From the NCBI GenBank assembly GCA_023091665.1, contig JALJCQ010000011.1, positions 620,001 through 684,000 on the forward strand: a DNA stretch of 64,000 nt, given 5' to 3'. A program made the translations under genes and the position numbers. The number at the start of each line of letters is the position of its first letter. Within the stretch, counting starts at the first letter, position 1. This document shows, one piece after another, positions 42,192-52,034 of this stretch. Origin of the DNA: Pythium myriotylum (lineage: Eukaryota; Oomycota; Peronosporomycetes; Pythiales; Pythiaceae). Under the pieces are notes generated by a model, which was not told the DNA's origin, ran no database searches, and worked only from the letters and a program-made list of their open reading frames with translations.

Positions 42192-42760
42192 GGCTTGCTT
42201 CCTGTGTCACAATGGTCGACGGGATCGAGTGGACGCGTGGTGCTCACGGCCTGATATGCGGTCTTGCTGAATGCCAAGCTCGCTGACGTGAGCGGTACCT
42301 ATTGCTGCAGTTGCGGTTGCGCTGGAGGGAGATCTCGTCAGCAGCTACGCGTCGGGCCGCCGAGAGGCAGCAAGTTGCCGAGTGAGTTCCGACGAGGCGC
42401 CACAATGAAGAGAAGCCTTGGTTCTCAGTCGGACTCTCCGGGTCGCAAATCCGCTGCTGCGCCGCTCGGAGATCGGTCTCTTGGCCGGGCGTGTACCCTT
42501 CGTGGTCTCTCTCTGGCAGAAATGGAAGGAAACCGGGGAGAGTGCATGCTATCCAAGTGGAAGATTCCAGAAATGACTTGAAATTTGTATTGCGACCCGC
42601 TGCCCGCCGTCCAATCATGAAGAGTCGCCTCCATTTTCAGCCAATGCGTCCGAGCGTCGCGCCTAGTGAAGTGATATGGGGAGCCGTCCGCGACATGGGA
42701 TGCGGAGCCCGAGGAAGGTGACGCCAGCGCGCTAAGATTGGACGGGTGCTTCTGTGGGCG
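42192..42760. other. Intergenic, between the 59-aa ORF and REXO gene
   Basis: About 570 bp, upstream of the small ORF and downstream of the exonuclease stop. Overlapping short ORFs are present on both strands, none convincing. An ATTGG lies near 42737. Confidence 0.35.
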
Positions 42761-44518
42761 CTAGTGCAAGAACACGTGCACGATCCCTTCTTGCGTGCGG
42801 CTCGCAAGCACGTCCAGCTGAAGCTGCTGGGCTTTGTCCCACATGAGCGACGAGCGAGGATCGCTCCGGGTCGTTCTCACCTTGTGGAGCTCGCGCAACG
42901 GCGTCGTGTCGCCACTCGCGACCACCACGAGACACGATTTCTCGGGCAGGTGCGCACGCACTTGCGCCACGGCCGCCGAGATCTCAGCACGCGATGCGCC
43001 ACGCACGCGGGCCCACGTCAAATGCGGCGGGAAGCCCGTGGTGAGTTGATGCACCACGTGGGAAACCACCTTGTCGTTTGTTTCGCACGGCAGCGTACAC
43101 GCCGCGCCGGCTGCGAGCGCACGACAGGACTTGAGCGAGTCCACGATCAGCACCGACTTTTTGGCGGTTGAGAGCTCGTTGATGACTTTCTTCTGCGTGT
43201 ACTCCTGCTCGATACTCGGGAACGTCGGCCCGCGCTTGACTTTGAGCTGCACGAGCTGGAGTGTGGCCACGGCGTCCTCGACGCTGCAGTGACCGTCAGT
43301 CCCAGTCTGGATCGCACGATGTAGGAACGTGCTTGTGAGGAATCGTAGTGCCGACCGAAACGGAGGACCACGCGGGTGCGGGTACAAAACCGTTGTGTCA
43401 ATAACGCGCTTGTGGACGACTCGCAATGCCTGGAGGTCATTTTCGATGGAGTGGCCGACCAGGATCGCCTCGGCCGGGACCAGTTCGAGAAACCGTTTCT
43501 GGATGTCCTCTAACCGGTTCGTGCAGTCCTCCATGATCTCTTGTGTGATACCCGAGTACTGAGTACAGTAGTCCACAATCGGGTTTTTCGGGCGAACATA
43601 CTCGTCCAAGAGCACTTTCTCGCTCGAGTCGATGAGCGTGACCCGAGCCAACTCGACGCCTTTTGTGGTCTTGCACATTTCGCAATCGATCGCAAGTAAG
43701 AGTTGCTCCGGTGTTCGAGATAGGCCTGCTGCCATTGGCTCCGTGATGACGTAACCTTCTTCAGCGTAGTTATCGAACGGGATCGAGCCAAGATGGCGCC
43801 TCAGATTGTCTTCGGATAGTACGTAAAAGTCGGCCGTCAGCGAGGATTTCTCTGTGGGGCAGACAATCCAGTTTAGCATCGATGTCGTAGAGTCAGAGTT
43901 CGAAGCGTTTGCTCGCACCTCCGTTCGCTTTTTTGAACTTCTTGATCTGCTTCTTGATCGCCTTCTTCGCTGCTTTCTTCTCGTTTTCGATCTCGCGTTT
44001 GGAGACGGGCATGCGCAGGAAGATCGAGTCACTCCGAGGGATACCGTCGCCTTCGCCAATCTTACTGTACAGTCTGTAGCCGCCTTCCATGCCATCCATA
44101 AAGGCAGGTAGTGCGTCCTGCACGGCTGCTGCTGTTTCGTCGTCCTTCTTCGCCTCTCGAAAGTCGGGCACTTCTTCGCACATCAAGAGCACTGTATGCT
44201 TTAGATCGGTGACCATTGTCTCGAGCACATGGTCCATCAGGACATCGCGAATATCCTGTGTCAACCAACCAACACAGCGCGTGGGCACTCATTACGGCGC
44301 AGATCAATGCAGTTGGGACCTACTCCGAGAGGAATAAACTGGTTCTTCTTCGTCGCCTCGAGCTGTTCGAACTGACGCCGCAGCAGCTCGACACCGGTTG
44401 CTTGTGGCTCATCACCAGGTGCCGGTCGCTTGACGCCGATGGTCTTCTTATTCGACGGCTTCTCTTGAGGCAGCGCCTGGGTCGTCGCTGCCGTCACGAA
44501 GAACGGCGTTCCAGTCAT
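42761..44518 (-). CDS. REXO5/REX1-type RNA exonuclease (DEDDh family)
   Basis: 3'-5' RNA exonuclease of the Rex1/REXO5 group, likely trimming rRNA, tRNA or snoRNA ends in the nucleus. Exons 44324-44518, 43919-44255 and 42761-43851 give 540 aa. Two frames that look like separate ORFs are joined by a 67-nt intron (43852-43918): '..KKANG' to 'EKSSLTADFYVLSEDNLRRH'. The N-terminal part ('DIRDVLMDHVLE', 'LKHTVLLMCEEVPDF') matches the domain before the nuclease in REXO5. The nuclease starts 'LLAIDCEMCKTTKGVELARVTL' (first D and E), with 'YSGITQEIM', 'ILVGHSIENDLQAL' (second D) and 'HCSVEDAVATLQLV' (His and final D). A CCAAT box candidate lies about 44 bp upstream of the ATG. Confidence 0.87.
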
Positions 44519-46062
44519 TTTCGCTCGAGGAATGAAGCTGGAACTGAAATGCACGATGACGATTGGCTAAAATGCAAAATATTCTGTTATTTGATGAATC
44601 ATAAAATATTGAGTCAGTGGCCCCTCAATCAACCACAACTGGAGATGACGAAGAACTGATGGCGACTGTTGCCGATCGGACCGTGATGAACGCGCGGGGG
44701 AGAGAGAAGAAGCCGGGCGATCCGAGTGCGTGTGTCTACGCGTGGAGGGCGTGGTCTCGCTCAGCCACCGACGGTTGATTGGCGAAACCTGTCGTCTGTG
44801 GATGGTGAACCGTTCCTCAGAATCTTGATGAGAAGCTTCACGGCACTACGTTCTCATTGTAAGGAGGAACGAACAGAAACGCCCCGGTCAAGCGAGCAAA
44901 AGCGAGGCAAGATAGTGACTGCCGAGTTAGGTCGCGGCCGCTGGAGAATGCAGAGCAGCACGGGAGAGGCTCGTTCCCGCAGAGCTGCAAAGGCTTCTAG
45001 TACATTTGGTGTGCCCCTTTACATATCCCGCTGGCGGGTGAGCCACGATCTGTTCATGTGGACTGATGCATGTGCTTGTTGATGGCTTTGCTGGTTCTTG
45101 TTCTCTCCTCCGTGGTCCATGAGGCTCCTTTCTTTAGTAATCCGATCCAGTTGTATGCCACAATAAACTTTCGTATCTTTGGGTATCACTTCCATCCACG
45201 GCTTCCAAACTCGGTGGTGCAGTTCGCAATTTCAAGTTGGTGAAGTTCAGCTTGTGCCAGCGTGCGCGAATTCCTCGTGTTCGGATTTAAGCAAACTCTT
45301 TGATGCAGGATGGGCCACCCGAATGAAAGTGATAGGCTGAGTTGAAGAAGAAACCAAAAAAGGAACGCCTCCGTGTTTTTCATCGTGCGATCTCTCCTGT
45401 ATTCTTGTGTCGTCACCATGGTTGAAGGACAAGGCGTTGACGTGTGACGATCAAGGGAGATGTTCGCTGACCTTCTCGAATGGCCAGCGCAGAAGAGTAG
45501 GTAACCATCGCGTAGACCCAGATTCTAGTTTGACGCGGCAGTTTCTTCGTCGAATGTAGCGCTCAAGTTCGTTAGGCTTCATCGTCATAGAGCATCGTGT
45601 CTCATCCTATGCACGTCGCGGCCTTCCCCACCCACCCCAGCCTCTGAACCTCCACCATGTCCAAGTGCCCAGTGCTCTTCTTCTCTGGCTTCGGGTACAG
45701 AATGGGTGATTCTTCAGTGCTGGTGATAATGGAGCCGATCCGATCAGCATAAGCTCGACTCCGCTTTCCGGCCTCGAATGTGTTAAACGGCTGCAAGCAC
45801 TTCCTCATCAGGCGCGAGCTCAAGCTTTAGAGCTGTTCACTTGACACGTTCGAGAAAGGGCAGCTGAAACTTATCGATGATTGGCTCGATGTCAAGTCAT
45901 CATCCAATCCGATCGCACGACAGCGTTCGTGGAAGCTTCTGTCCAGCGCGGAGCATGTTGCTGGAAGCCGAAGCCGCTGGCAGATCCCATGGGAGGAAAG
46001 ATACGTAGAAAATCGAAGCCACGGGCCTCTGGACCGAAATAGCTGCCCGAGCATCCACGACG
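44519..46062. other. 1.5-kb region without a recognised gene
   Basis: The longest stretch here without a gene call outside the left edge. Scattered ORFs of 60-118 aa on both strands lack domains or plausible splice partners. A CCAAT motif pair lies near 45880-45905, upstream of the protease-like gene. I saw no tRNA-like cloverleaf by eye, but this is not an exhaustive search. Confidence 0.4.
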
Positions 46063-47430
46063 GTGCCGCGCCTTTTCCGCCCCGTGCCGTCGCGTCACTG
46101 GGACAGTGGAAGGCGTGCGCTCGTGCGGCTCGCGGACGAGTGGTTGGTTTCGCTCATCTCCACACACAAGCCAATTATGCAGCCATCCCCAAGAGAAATC
46201 GAGCTTGCGCCAGCGCCTCGGCATGGAAGGGGCCCGCAGGCGTCGGGGAGAATGCGCCACCGTCGCTTGTCGAGATCCCGACGCAAGAGCCGACTGAGCG
46301 CCTCGCCACTCGTGGTCGCGGTGCTGGGAGTTCTCTTTGTAGTCTCTGTTAGTGCTACCGAATCAAATGCGCCGCCACGGTCGACGCTCCTTCGCCGAGT
46401 CGATGCCGAGTCTTCTGAGCAGCTCGACACGGACCGTCGACATCTCACTGTGTTCGGGGCAGACGGCCGACAGCCTGTCAGCAACGCCTCGTCTTTTCCC
46501 TACAATGCAGTGGGGCTACTCAAGTGGAGTGCAGACCGCATCTGCACAGTGTCACTGATTAGCTCCAAGCTCGCCCTCACTGCAGCTGATTGCGTTCTCA
46601 ATCGAGATGGCTCTCGACGTGCCTCCACGTTACCCAATCCGGAGCTCGAGATTGGAGGAACTGCAGCTCAAGTTGCCCATGTTGTCAAAATCCATCGCCA
46701 GTCCGACTACTGGAAGACTTGGACCCAACAAGCCTACGCTATTCTGGAACTGGACAAGTCGTTGGGAGACACCTTCGGCACGCTGCTGCTTCCCACGTCA
46801 AGTGATTTAAATCAAACCGATTCGCAGACCCTCGTCCAGATGGTCGGATTCGACGCCGATGCAGCTACTTCGGGCGCTTCCCTGAAATTTGAAAGGTGCA
46901 CTTGCTATTTCCCAGCACTCTTCAATGGGCCTCAATACATGCTCCACCACGACTGTGACACTTCTCCAGTTGGATCGCCTGGCTCCGTCTTGCTCGTGCG
47001 CTACGCGGACTTGAAGACCTACATTATCGGCATCCACACTAACGCTGTGGGTGATGGAGTGCCTGAGATCGAGCCAGCAACAACAGACGCTAGCTTCACA
47101 CAGGAAGCTGCCAACCGCGGAGTGCTCGGTCCGTTCATCAACGAGCAATTGCAGTACATGCTGAAGAATCCAGCCTCGTTATCCATGGACTCGTCATCGT
47201 CGAGAGATGTCGGATCGAAAAACCACGAGTCTTCATCTGCTTCGTCGCGGACTGTGGGTGACTCTGGGGCAGTCAGTTCGTTGCGACCAAGCGATGGTTC
47301 TAGTGGAGGGACGGCTACTGTCAGATCGTCCATCTCGTCAACAGCCGCGTATGTTTGCATCGGCTTTGTCGGTTGCGCGTGGATTTGCATCGTATTTATT
47401 GCCGTACGGCACGTCCGGAAGGCCAAGTAA
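46063..47430 (+). CDS. Membrane-anchored trypsin/V8-like serine protease homologue, probably inactive
   Basis: Single exon, 455 aa from the first Met; a better start for secretion is Met64 (46252), which gives a basic n-region and hydrophobic core 'PLVVAVLGVLFVVSVSA'. The middle ~230 residues have an S1/V8-like fold signature: 'CTVSLISSKLALTAADCV' where active enzymes have TAAHC, a region 'QAYAILELDKSLG' where the catalytic Asp should precede 'ALL', and 'HDCDTSPVGSPGSVLL' in place of the G-[DN]-S-G motif. The catalytic His is thus replaced by Asp. A Ser/Gly-rich stalk follows, then a C-terminal membrane helix (AAYVCIGFVGCAWICIVFIAV) and a short basic tail. Likely a type I surface pseudoprotease. 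It converges on HUS1, 52 bp away. Confidence 0.72.
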   Translation: MPRLFRPVPSRHWDSGRRALVRLADEWLVSLISTHKPIMQPSPREIELAPAPRHGRGPQASGRMRHRRLSRSRRKSRLSASPLVVAVLGVLFVVSVSATESNAPPRSTLLRRVDAESSEQLDTDRRHLTVFGADGRQPVSNASSFPYNAVGLLKWSADRICTVSLISSKLALTAADCVLNRDGSRRASTLPNPELEIGGTAAQVAHVVKIHRQSDYWKTWTQQAYAILELDKSLGDTFGTLLLPTSSDLNQTDSQTLVQMVGFDADAATSGASLKFERCTCYFPALFNGPQYMLHHDCDTSPVGSPGSVLLVRYADLKTYIIGIHTNAVGDGVPEIEPATTDASFTQEAANRGVLGPFINEQLQYMLKNPASLSMDSSSSRDVGSKNHESSSASSRTVGDSGAVSSLRPSDGSSGGTATVRSSISSTAAYVCIGFVGCAWICIVFIAVRHVRKAK

Positions 47431-47482
47431 TATACCCAACTCATTGTCTGCATGTCCCACTTCATAAATATTGCAAGCTACG

Positions 47483-48470
47483 CTATAACACGTCAGGTGT
47501 AAGCACCGGAAGGTAGCAGGTGAAGGACCCAAAGCCATCAACCAAGATGGAGTGCAGTACGAATGCTCGGTGCTCCGTGATGCCTACACATACCAGAGTG
47601 AGAGTCCAGCCAAAGTACTTGTCGCAGCCCAGATACGTACAGCACAGAACGGTGGCAGTCGTGTTGCCGTCTGCAAGGATCGCCTTACTCAGCACCTTGG
47701 CGTCCACTGTGACACTGGAGGCCAAGGTCGGGTCGATCTCACTGCTGTCCTCCTCCGGATCCTCGATGAGATCGTCGCGGTATCGCAGGTGAGCGAAGAG
47801 CGTCTGCAGAGTAAGAGGGTGCGTCTCGATACGCAGTGCGAGCGTGCCGTGCTTGCTGGCCTCGATCGTGATGGATTTGTGCATCGACTTGAGGCGATCC
47901 ACGATGGTCCGCACATTTCGGAGCGGCGGCATCTCGATGGCGATCTGAGGCGCAGGGACGTTCGGCTCGCGGTAGTGGTCCACCGTGCTCATCGCGAGCA
48001 CCTGGATCGGGATGCTCTGGACGATATCAATGTCTACAGCCTGCCACGAATCCATCGAATTAGCAGCTTCCTTCGAGAACGTCCTCCAGCGAGGCAACGT
48101 AAGCACGTACGCGCGTGCGCAGACAGAGAAACGAGTTCCCGTCGCGCTTGAGCAGCCGCAGCATGACGGCGCTCGCTTCCTTGCCCGACGTCAGTGCTTG
48201 GTGGAAGTGGCGGATGTCGCAGAGGAAGCCGATGTGGTTGTCGGCGCGACTCTGGACCACGACCTCGTGGAAGAGCCGCGCATTCTGGAGCGTCGCGAAG
48301 CTCTGGAGCTCGTCGCCCGTGGACTTGAGCGCGACGCCGAAGGTCTCGGGCGTGAGCGTGAGCACGCAGTTGGTCTTGGCGCTGCTCTGCGAGCTGAGCC
48401 GCGTGAACGACTGCGTCACGTCCAGCAGCACGTCCAGCGCGTCCTTGGCGAGCGTGCCGCGGAAGCGCAT
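47483..48470 (-). CDS. HUS1: HUS1, subunit of the 9-1-1 DNA-damage checkpoint clamp
   Basis: Ring-shaped clamp subunit, with RAD9 and RAD1, loaded at damaged DNA. Exons 48111-48470, 47641-48040 and 47483-47583 give 286 aa, very near the usual 280. The start 'MRFRGTLAKDALDVLLDV' aligns with the typical 'M(K/R)FR' beginning. Further family blocks: 'ETFGVALKSTGDELQSFATL', 'HFHQALTSGKEASAVMLRLLKRDG', 'IDIVQSIPIQVL', 'VPAPQIAIEMPPLRNVRTIVDRLKSM' and the end 'GFGSFTCYLPVL'. The last intron (47584-47640, 57 nt) is in frame; removing it restores the normal length and the terminal strand. Confidence 0.88.
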
Positions 48471-49754
48471 CGAGCGGCAATCGGGTTGGGGAATGGGTCG
48501 AATGGGCGAACCTTCGCGCAACCTACGAGATCTGTGACGTGGGAGAGTGAAGGCACAGGGCGGAAGATGAAAAATTGAAGAGACCGGGTGTTGTCGGTGT
48601 ACAAGCGAGATGCGGCAAACGAGAAGAGTGAAGCGAGAAGAAGGAATGGCAAAAAGAGAGGAGAGGAGGGATCTTTGGAGATGGACACTGCATTAACGTA
48701 TATTGACGTTGCGCGTGATGGTGTCTCATGGAAGGGTCGTGTTGAGAAACACGTGCTCGATAGAGCAGAAGTATAACGTGAGGATCATGCAAATACGTAC
48801 CGCGCGGTTTGCCGGAGTGTCGGATTGCCGGAGCGACTGGTTACGTGTGGCCGCGTCGCGAGACCAGACCCGACTTTACTAGTCTCGGCGCGGCCACCCA
48901 GAAGCCCAGTTTGCTCTCGGCCGTGGCCGAGGAGCGGGTCTTCAGTCTTGATAGATGTCTTCCTCGCACAGGCAGGAGCAGTCGGTTTGCCATGCGCCTG
49001 GTGGGCCCTGGCCGCAGCGGAACACCTCAGTCGACTAGTCTCCGAGCGGCCATCCAGGAGCACGGATTGCTCGCACTGGGAACTTGTTGGGTCGGTCGTC
49101 GTTCCCGCCTGCGCCTTCGACGACTGTCGTCGCGGCGCGTCCCCGTTCGTAGTCCTGATCGGACCTTGACGTCTAGATGCTCGGATCCATCATATAAGTG
49201 GGGGATCTTGAGCATGCATCGACATTTGTACACTCGAGTTTTGTCAAACTGATGTTGACGCTGATATTCTGACAAAACTTGGCTCAGTGTTGCGTGGTGC
49301 TCTGCATGGTCCAATTTCATGTTTGAGACTGGTCGCTTCACGTTGGAAGCGTTGATATAATCGCTCCATCTTGGCGACATGAACACACTGTGGTTGTGAT
49401 TGTCACGACGGCCAATCTTGATAGATCTGAAGTTTTGACGAGCATCGGGCGCTGCGCATCCCACATCGTGGCAGCATCTCTCGAAAATTTCCGACGTGCC
49501 AATGTCCCATACAAAGCAAAAGCTTGCCCACGAATAATTGATTCGTCACTAAGATACCCTGAGCACCAATTTTCAACCTACCAGACCAATGCATCTTCGA
49601 TTTTCACCAATCCAAATCGACCTTGAAGTTTGGGCGTAATCCCTGCTTGGATTCCATCGCGGAAGACTTTCCTCCGAGCAGCTCCGGTTTAGTCTCCCTC
49701 CCCACAGACCTGGCCTTCCCCATCTCACCACATCCGAAAATTCCTCGCAGCTCC
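48471..49754. other. Intergenic containing dispersed-repeat copy A
   Basis: About 1.3 kb between divergent HUS1 and ALDH3 genes. Most is occupied by the repeat described separately (about 48690-49330). The rest shows only short unsupported ORFs. Confidence 0.5.
48690..49330 (+). repeat. Dispersed repeat, copy A (inverted relative to copy B)
   Basis: A diverged sequence sharing long blocks with the reverse complement of about 52570-53150. Examples are 'gtgctcgatagagca', 'gaggatcatgcaaa', 'cgtaccgcgcggtttgccgg', 'gagcgggtcttcagtct' and 'agcggccatccagg'. Identity is high in blocks with small indels. It shows no terminal motif or coding potential that names a class; weakly protein-like frames suggest remnants of a retroelement gag. 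Confidence 0.75.
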
Positions 49755-51305
49755 ATGGCGACCGTGCCCGAGAACGAGTTCCCTTACTCGACCAAGGAGT
49801 CGATCGCCGACGACGTGGCGGCGCTGCGGCGCGCGTTCAAGAGCCGGGCCACGCGCCCGCTCGACGTGCGCCGCAAGCAGCTCGAGCAGCTCCAGAAGCT
49901 CATCCACGAAGGATGGCCCGAGCTGCGCGACGCGCTCCACAAAGATCTCCACCGCCACTCGCTCGAGTCGCGCATGAGCGACGTCAACATGGTCGACAGC
50001 GAGCTCCAGGACCACCTCGACTACCTCGACGACTGGGCCAAGCCCGAGAAGGTCTGGACCTCGCTCACCACGCTCCCGGGCTCGTCGTTCATCCAGCCCG
50101 AACCGCTCGGCGTCGTCTGCATCATCTCGACGTGGAACTACCCCGTGCAACTCGCGCTGCAACCACTCGTCGGGGCGTTGAGCGCGGGAAACTGCGTGCT
50201 GCTGCGTCTGCCAGGCGACGACACGTCCGTGCACACCAACAACGCGCTCATTCGCCTCTTCGCAAAGTACGTGGACAAGAGATTCGTGCGACTGGTGCAC
50301 GGTGGTGTGGACGCCACGAAGACCATGCTGGAGCACCGCTTCGACCTCATCTTCTGCACAGGCGGCACTTTCATCGGCAAGATCGTGGCTGAGGCTGCTG
50401 CCAAGTTCCTCACACCGACAGTGCTTGAACTTGGAGGCAAGAGTCCTGCAATCGTCGACGAGACATGTGATGTTGCCATGGCTGTGAAGCGAATTGGATG
50501 GGCATCGTTCATGAACGCTGGTCAGACTTGTGTACGACCAGACTACCTCATGGTCAGCGCTAAGATCGGCGACGAATTTGTCAAGCAGCTCGAGCAGACG
50601 CTGAAGAAGTTCTTCGGTGAGAATGCGAAAGAGAGCGACAATCTTGCGCGATTGATCAACGCGCGCGCGTACGAACGCGTATCGTCACTGCTCAAGCAAG
50701 ACAAGCAATACGTTACCTTTGGTGGTGACCTCGACGAGTCTCAGCGCTACATCGCGCCGACGATCCTGAACTTCAAGCGTGAGTTCGCGAGCTTTTCGTC
50801 AAGCGCTTGCATGTCGCAGGAGATCTTTGGCCCAATTCTTCCAATTTACTACTACGAAGACCTTAACGAAGCCATCGACTACATCACTGAGCACGAAAAG
50901 CCACTCGCGCTCTATGTCTACACCTCGAACAAGATCACGCGCGAGCGAGTTATCAATGAGACGAGCTCTGGAGGCGTTTGTGTAAATGACTCCAATATTC
51001 AGCTATCCAACCCGAACTTGCCGTTTGGCGGCGTCGGCAACTCCGGTATGGGGGCGTATCACGGCAAGTTCAGTTTCGATACCTTCAGCCACAAAAAAGC
51101 CGTCCTTGTGCGCACCAGCTGGCTTGATATCCCGCAGCGCTACTACCCATACACGGAGAACACGGAAAAGCTCATGGCCAAGCTCATCAAGCCTATTCCG
51201 CGCAGTCTCGTCTTCACTGCCAAGTTCGCTGTGCTGCAGTTGCTGATCGTTATTGCCGCCGCTATCGTCTTCTGGGTGGTGGAGAACAAAGAAGGTAGCG
51301 AGTGA
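49755..51305 (+). CDS. ALDH3-type fatty aldehyde dehydrogenase, tail-anchored
   Basis: Oxidises long-chain aldehydes to fatty acids; closest to ALDH3A2. Single exon; the Met at 49755 (MATVPENEF) gives 516 aa, while an ATG 44 codons upstream adds an unlikely leader. Motifs: 'GVVCIISTWNYPVQLALQPL', 'FCTGGTFIGKIV' (cofactor loop), the general-base Glu in 'VLELGGKSPAIV' and the nucleophile Cys near residue 259 in 'NAGQTCVRPDY'. 'EIFGPILPIYYYEDL' and 'PFGGVGNSGMGAYHGKFSFDTFSH' are typical of ALDH3. The C-terminus is a membrane helix (VLQLLIVIAAAIVFWVV) with a short tail, as in the ER form of FALDH. It lies between two inverted repeat copies. Confidence 0.92.
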   Translation: MATVPENEFPYSTKESIADDVAALRRAFKSRATRPLDVRRKQLEQLQKLIHEGWPELRDALHKDLHRHSLESRMSDVNMVDSELQDHLDYLDDWAKPEKVWTSLTTLPGSSFIQPEPLGVVCIISTWNYPVQLALQPLVGALSAGNCVLLRLPGDDTSVHTNNALIRLFAKYVDKRFVRLVHGGVDATKTMLEHRFDLIFCTGGTFIGKIVAEAAAKFLTPTVLELGGKSPAIVDETCDVAMAVKRIGWASFMNAGQTCVRPDYLMVSAKIGDEFVKQLEQTLKKFFGENAKESDNLARLINARAYERVSSLLKQDKQYVTFGGDLDESQRYIAPTILNFKREFASFSSSACMSQEIFGPILPIYYYEDLNEAIDYITEHEKPLALYVYTSNKITRERVINETSSGGVCVNDSNIQLSNPNLPFGGVGNSGMGAYHGKFSFDTFSHKKAVLVRTSWLDIPQRYYPYTENTEKLMAKLIKPIPRSLVFTAKFAVLQLLIVIAAAIVFWVVENKEGSE

Positions 51306-51392
51306 AGCAATACCAGCGTGTCCATTTCTCTTTTATCGTAGCGTAGATATTTGCCATTCTGTGTTCCCGTGAGAACGGAGCCGTCCAAATCT

Positions 51393-52034
51393 TCAGTTGG
51401 ACTGCTTGTTTCTTACGGATCTATTCGACTTTGTTGTTTGCGATTTCTTTGTGAACTGGCGTTTGGGTCTGTCGGGTGCAATGACGCTGCCGCCGCTGTG
51501 GAGACTGGTGAGCGAGATCTTGTGTCGCTCCTGGAAGCTTGCGAGCCAGCCGTTGGAAAACTGGATCTTGTCAAGCTTCTCGTCCTTGAGCTCGGCGCGG
51601 ATACGCTCTGCCTCTCCTTTGATCATCCGTCCATCAATGTGCATGCCCTGTCCAGCTAGGCGGACGACCCAATCGCGAAGCTGGGACTCTAACATTTGCC
51701 AGGCCTCGTTGCGAACCGTATTCTTCGCCAGTAGTTCCTGAGGCGACAGTTTCTTGAGCGTCTCGTAGCTGCGCAATATGTGGCCGATGGTGCTGGTGGA
51801 CAAGGGCCGCCGCAGCTTGAAGTGCTTCCCCGCCCACACGGCCAGCTCATCCCATCCGAGCGTCGGGTTCGCGGCTTTGTACTCGCAGATCTCCAGCTTC
51901 TGGGCCTTGTTCAAGCGCGCGCGAACTTGTGTGGCCGGTCGCTTGGGAGAGCCGCGCGCTCGCACTGGCGGACGAGTGCCCACTGCCGTCGACGCAGGTG
52001 GAGCGGCGACAGAGGTTGCTGGAGATGCAGCCAT
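51393..52034 (-). CDS. CENP-B/Tc5-type DNA-binding protein without transposase domain
   Basis: Single exon, 213 aa from 'MAASPATSV'. Two helix-turn-helix domains are apparent. The first, 'KAQKLEICEYKAANPTLGWDELAVWAGKHF..STSTIGHILRSYETL', resembles the N-terminal CENP-B/pipsqueak-type HTH. The second, 'LESQLRDWVVRLAGQGMHIDGRMIKGEAERI..FSNGWLASFQERHKI', matches the HTH_Tnp_Tc5/CENPB domain. Pogo/Tigger/Tc5 transposases continue into a DDE nuclease; here the protein ends with a basic tail (RPKRQFTKKSQTTKSNRS..). It may be a domesticated DNA-binding protein, as CENP-B itself is, or the 5' part of a decayed element. It converges on the ALDH3 gene, 87 bp away. Confidence 0.8.
   Translation of the reverse strand: MAASPATSVAAPPASTAVGTRPPVRARGSPKRPATQVRARLNKAQKLEICEYKAANPTLGWDELAVWAGKHFKLRRPLSTSTIGHILRSYETLKKLSPQELLAKNTVRNEAWQMLESQLRDWVVRLAGQGMHIDGRMIKGEAERIRAELKDEKLDKIQFSNGWLASFQERHKISLTSLHSGGSVIAPDRPKRQFTKKSQTTKSNRSVRNKQSN

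Noticed and set aside
42264..42618. Overlapping ORFs of about 105-124 aa on both strands
   Set aside because: They overlap each other, have mixed low-quality composition and no motif; neither strand is favoured.
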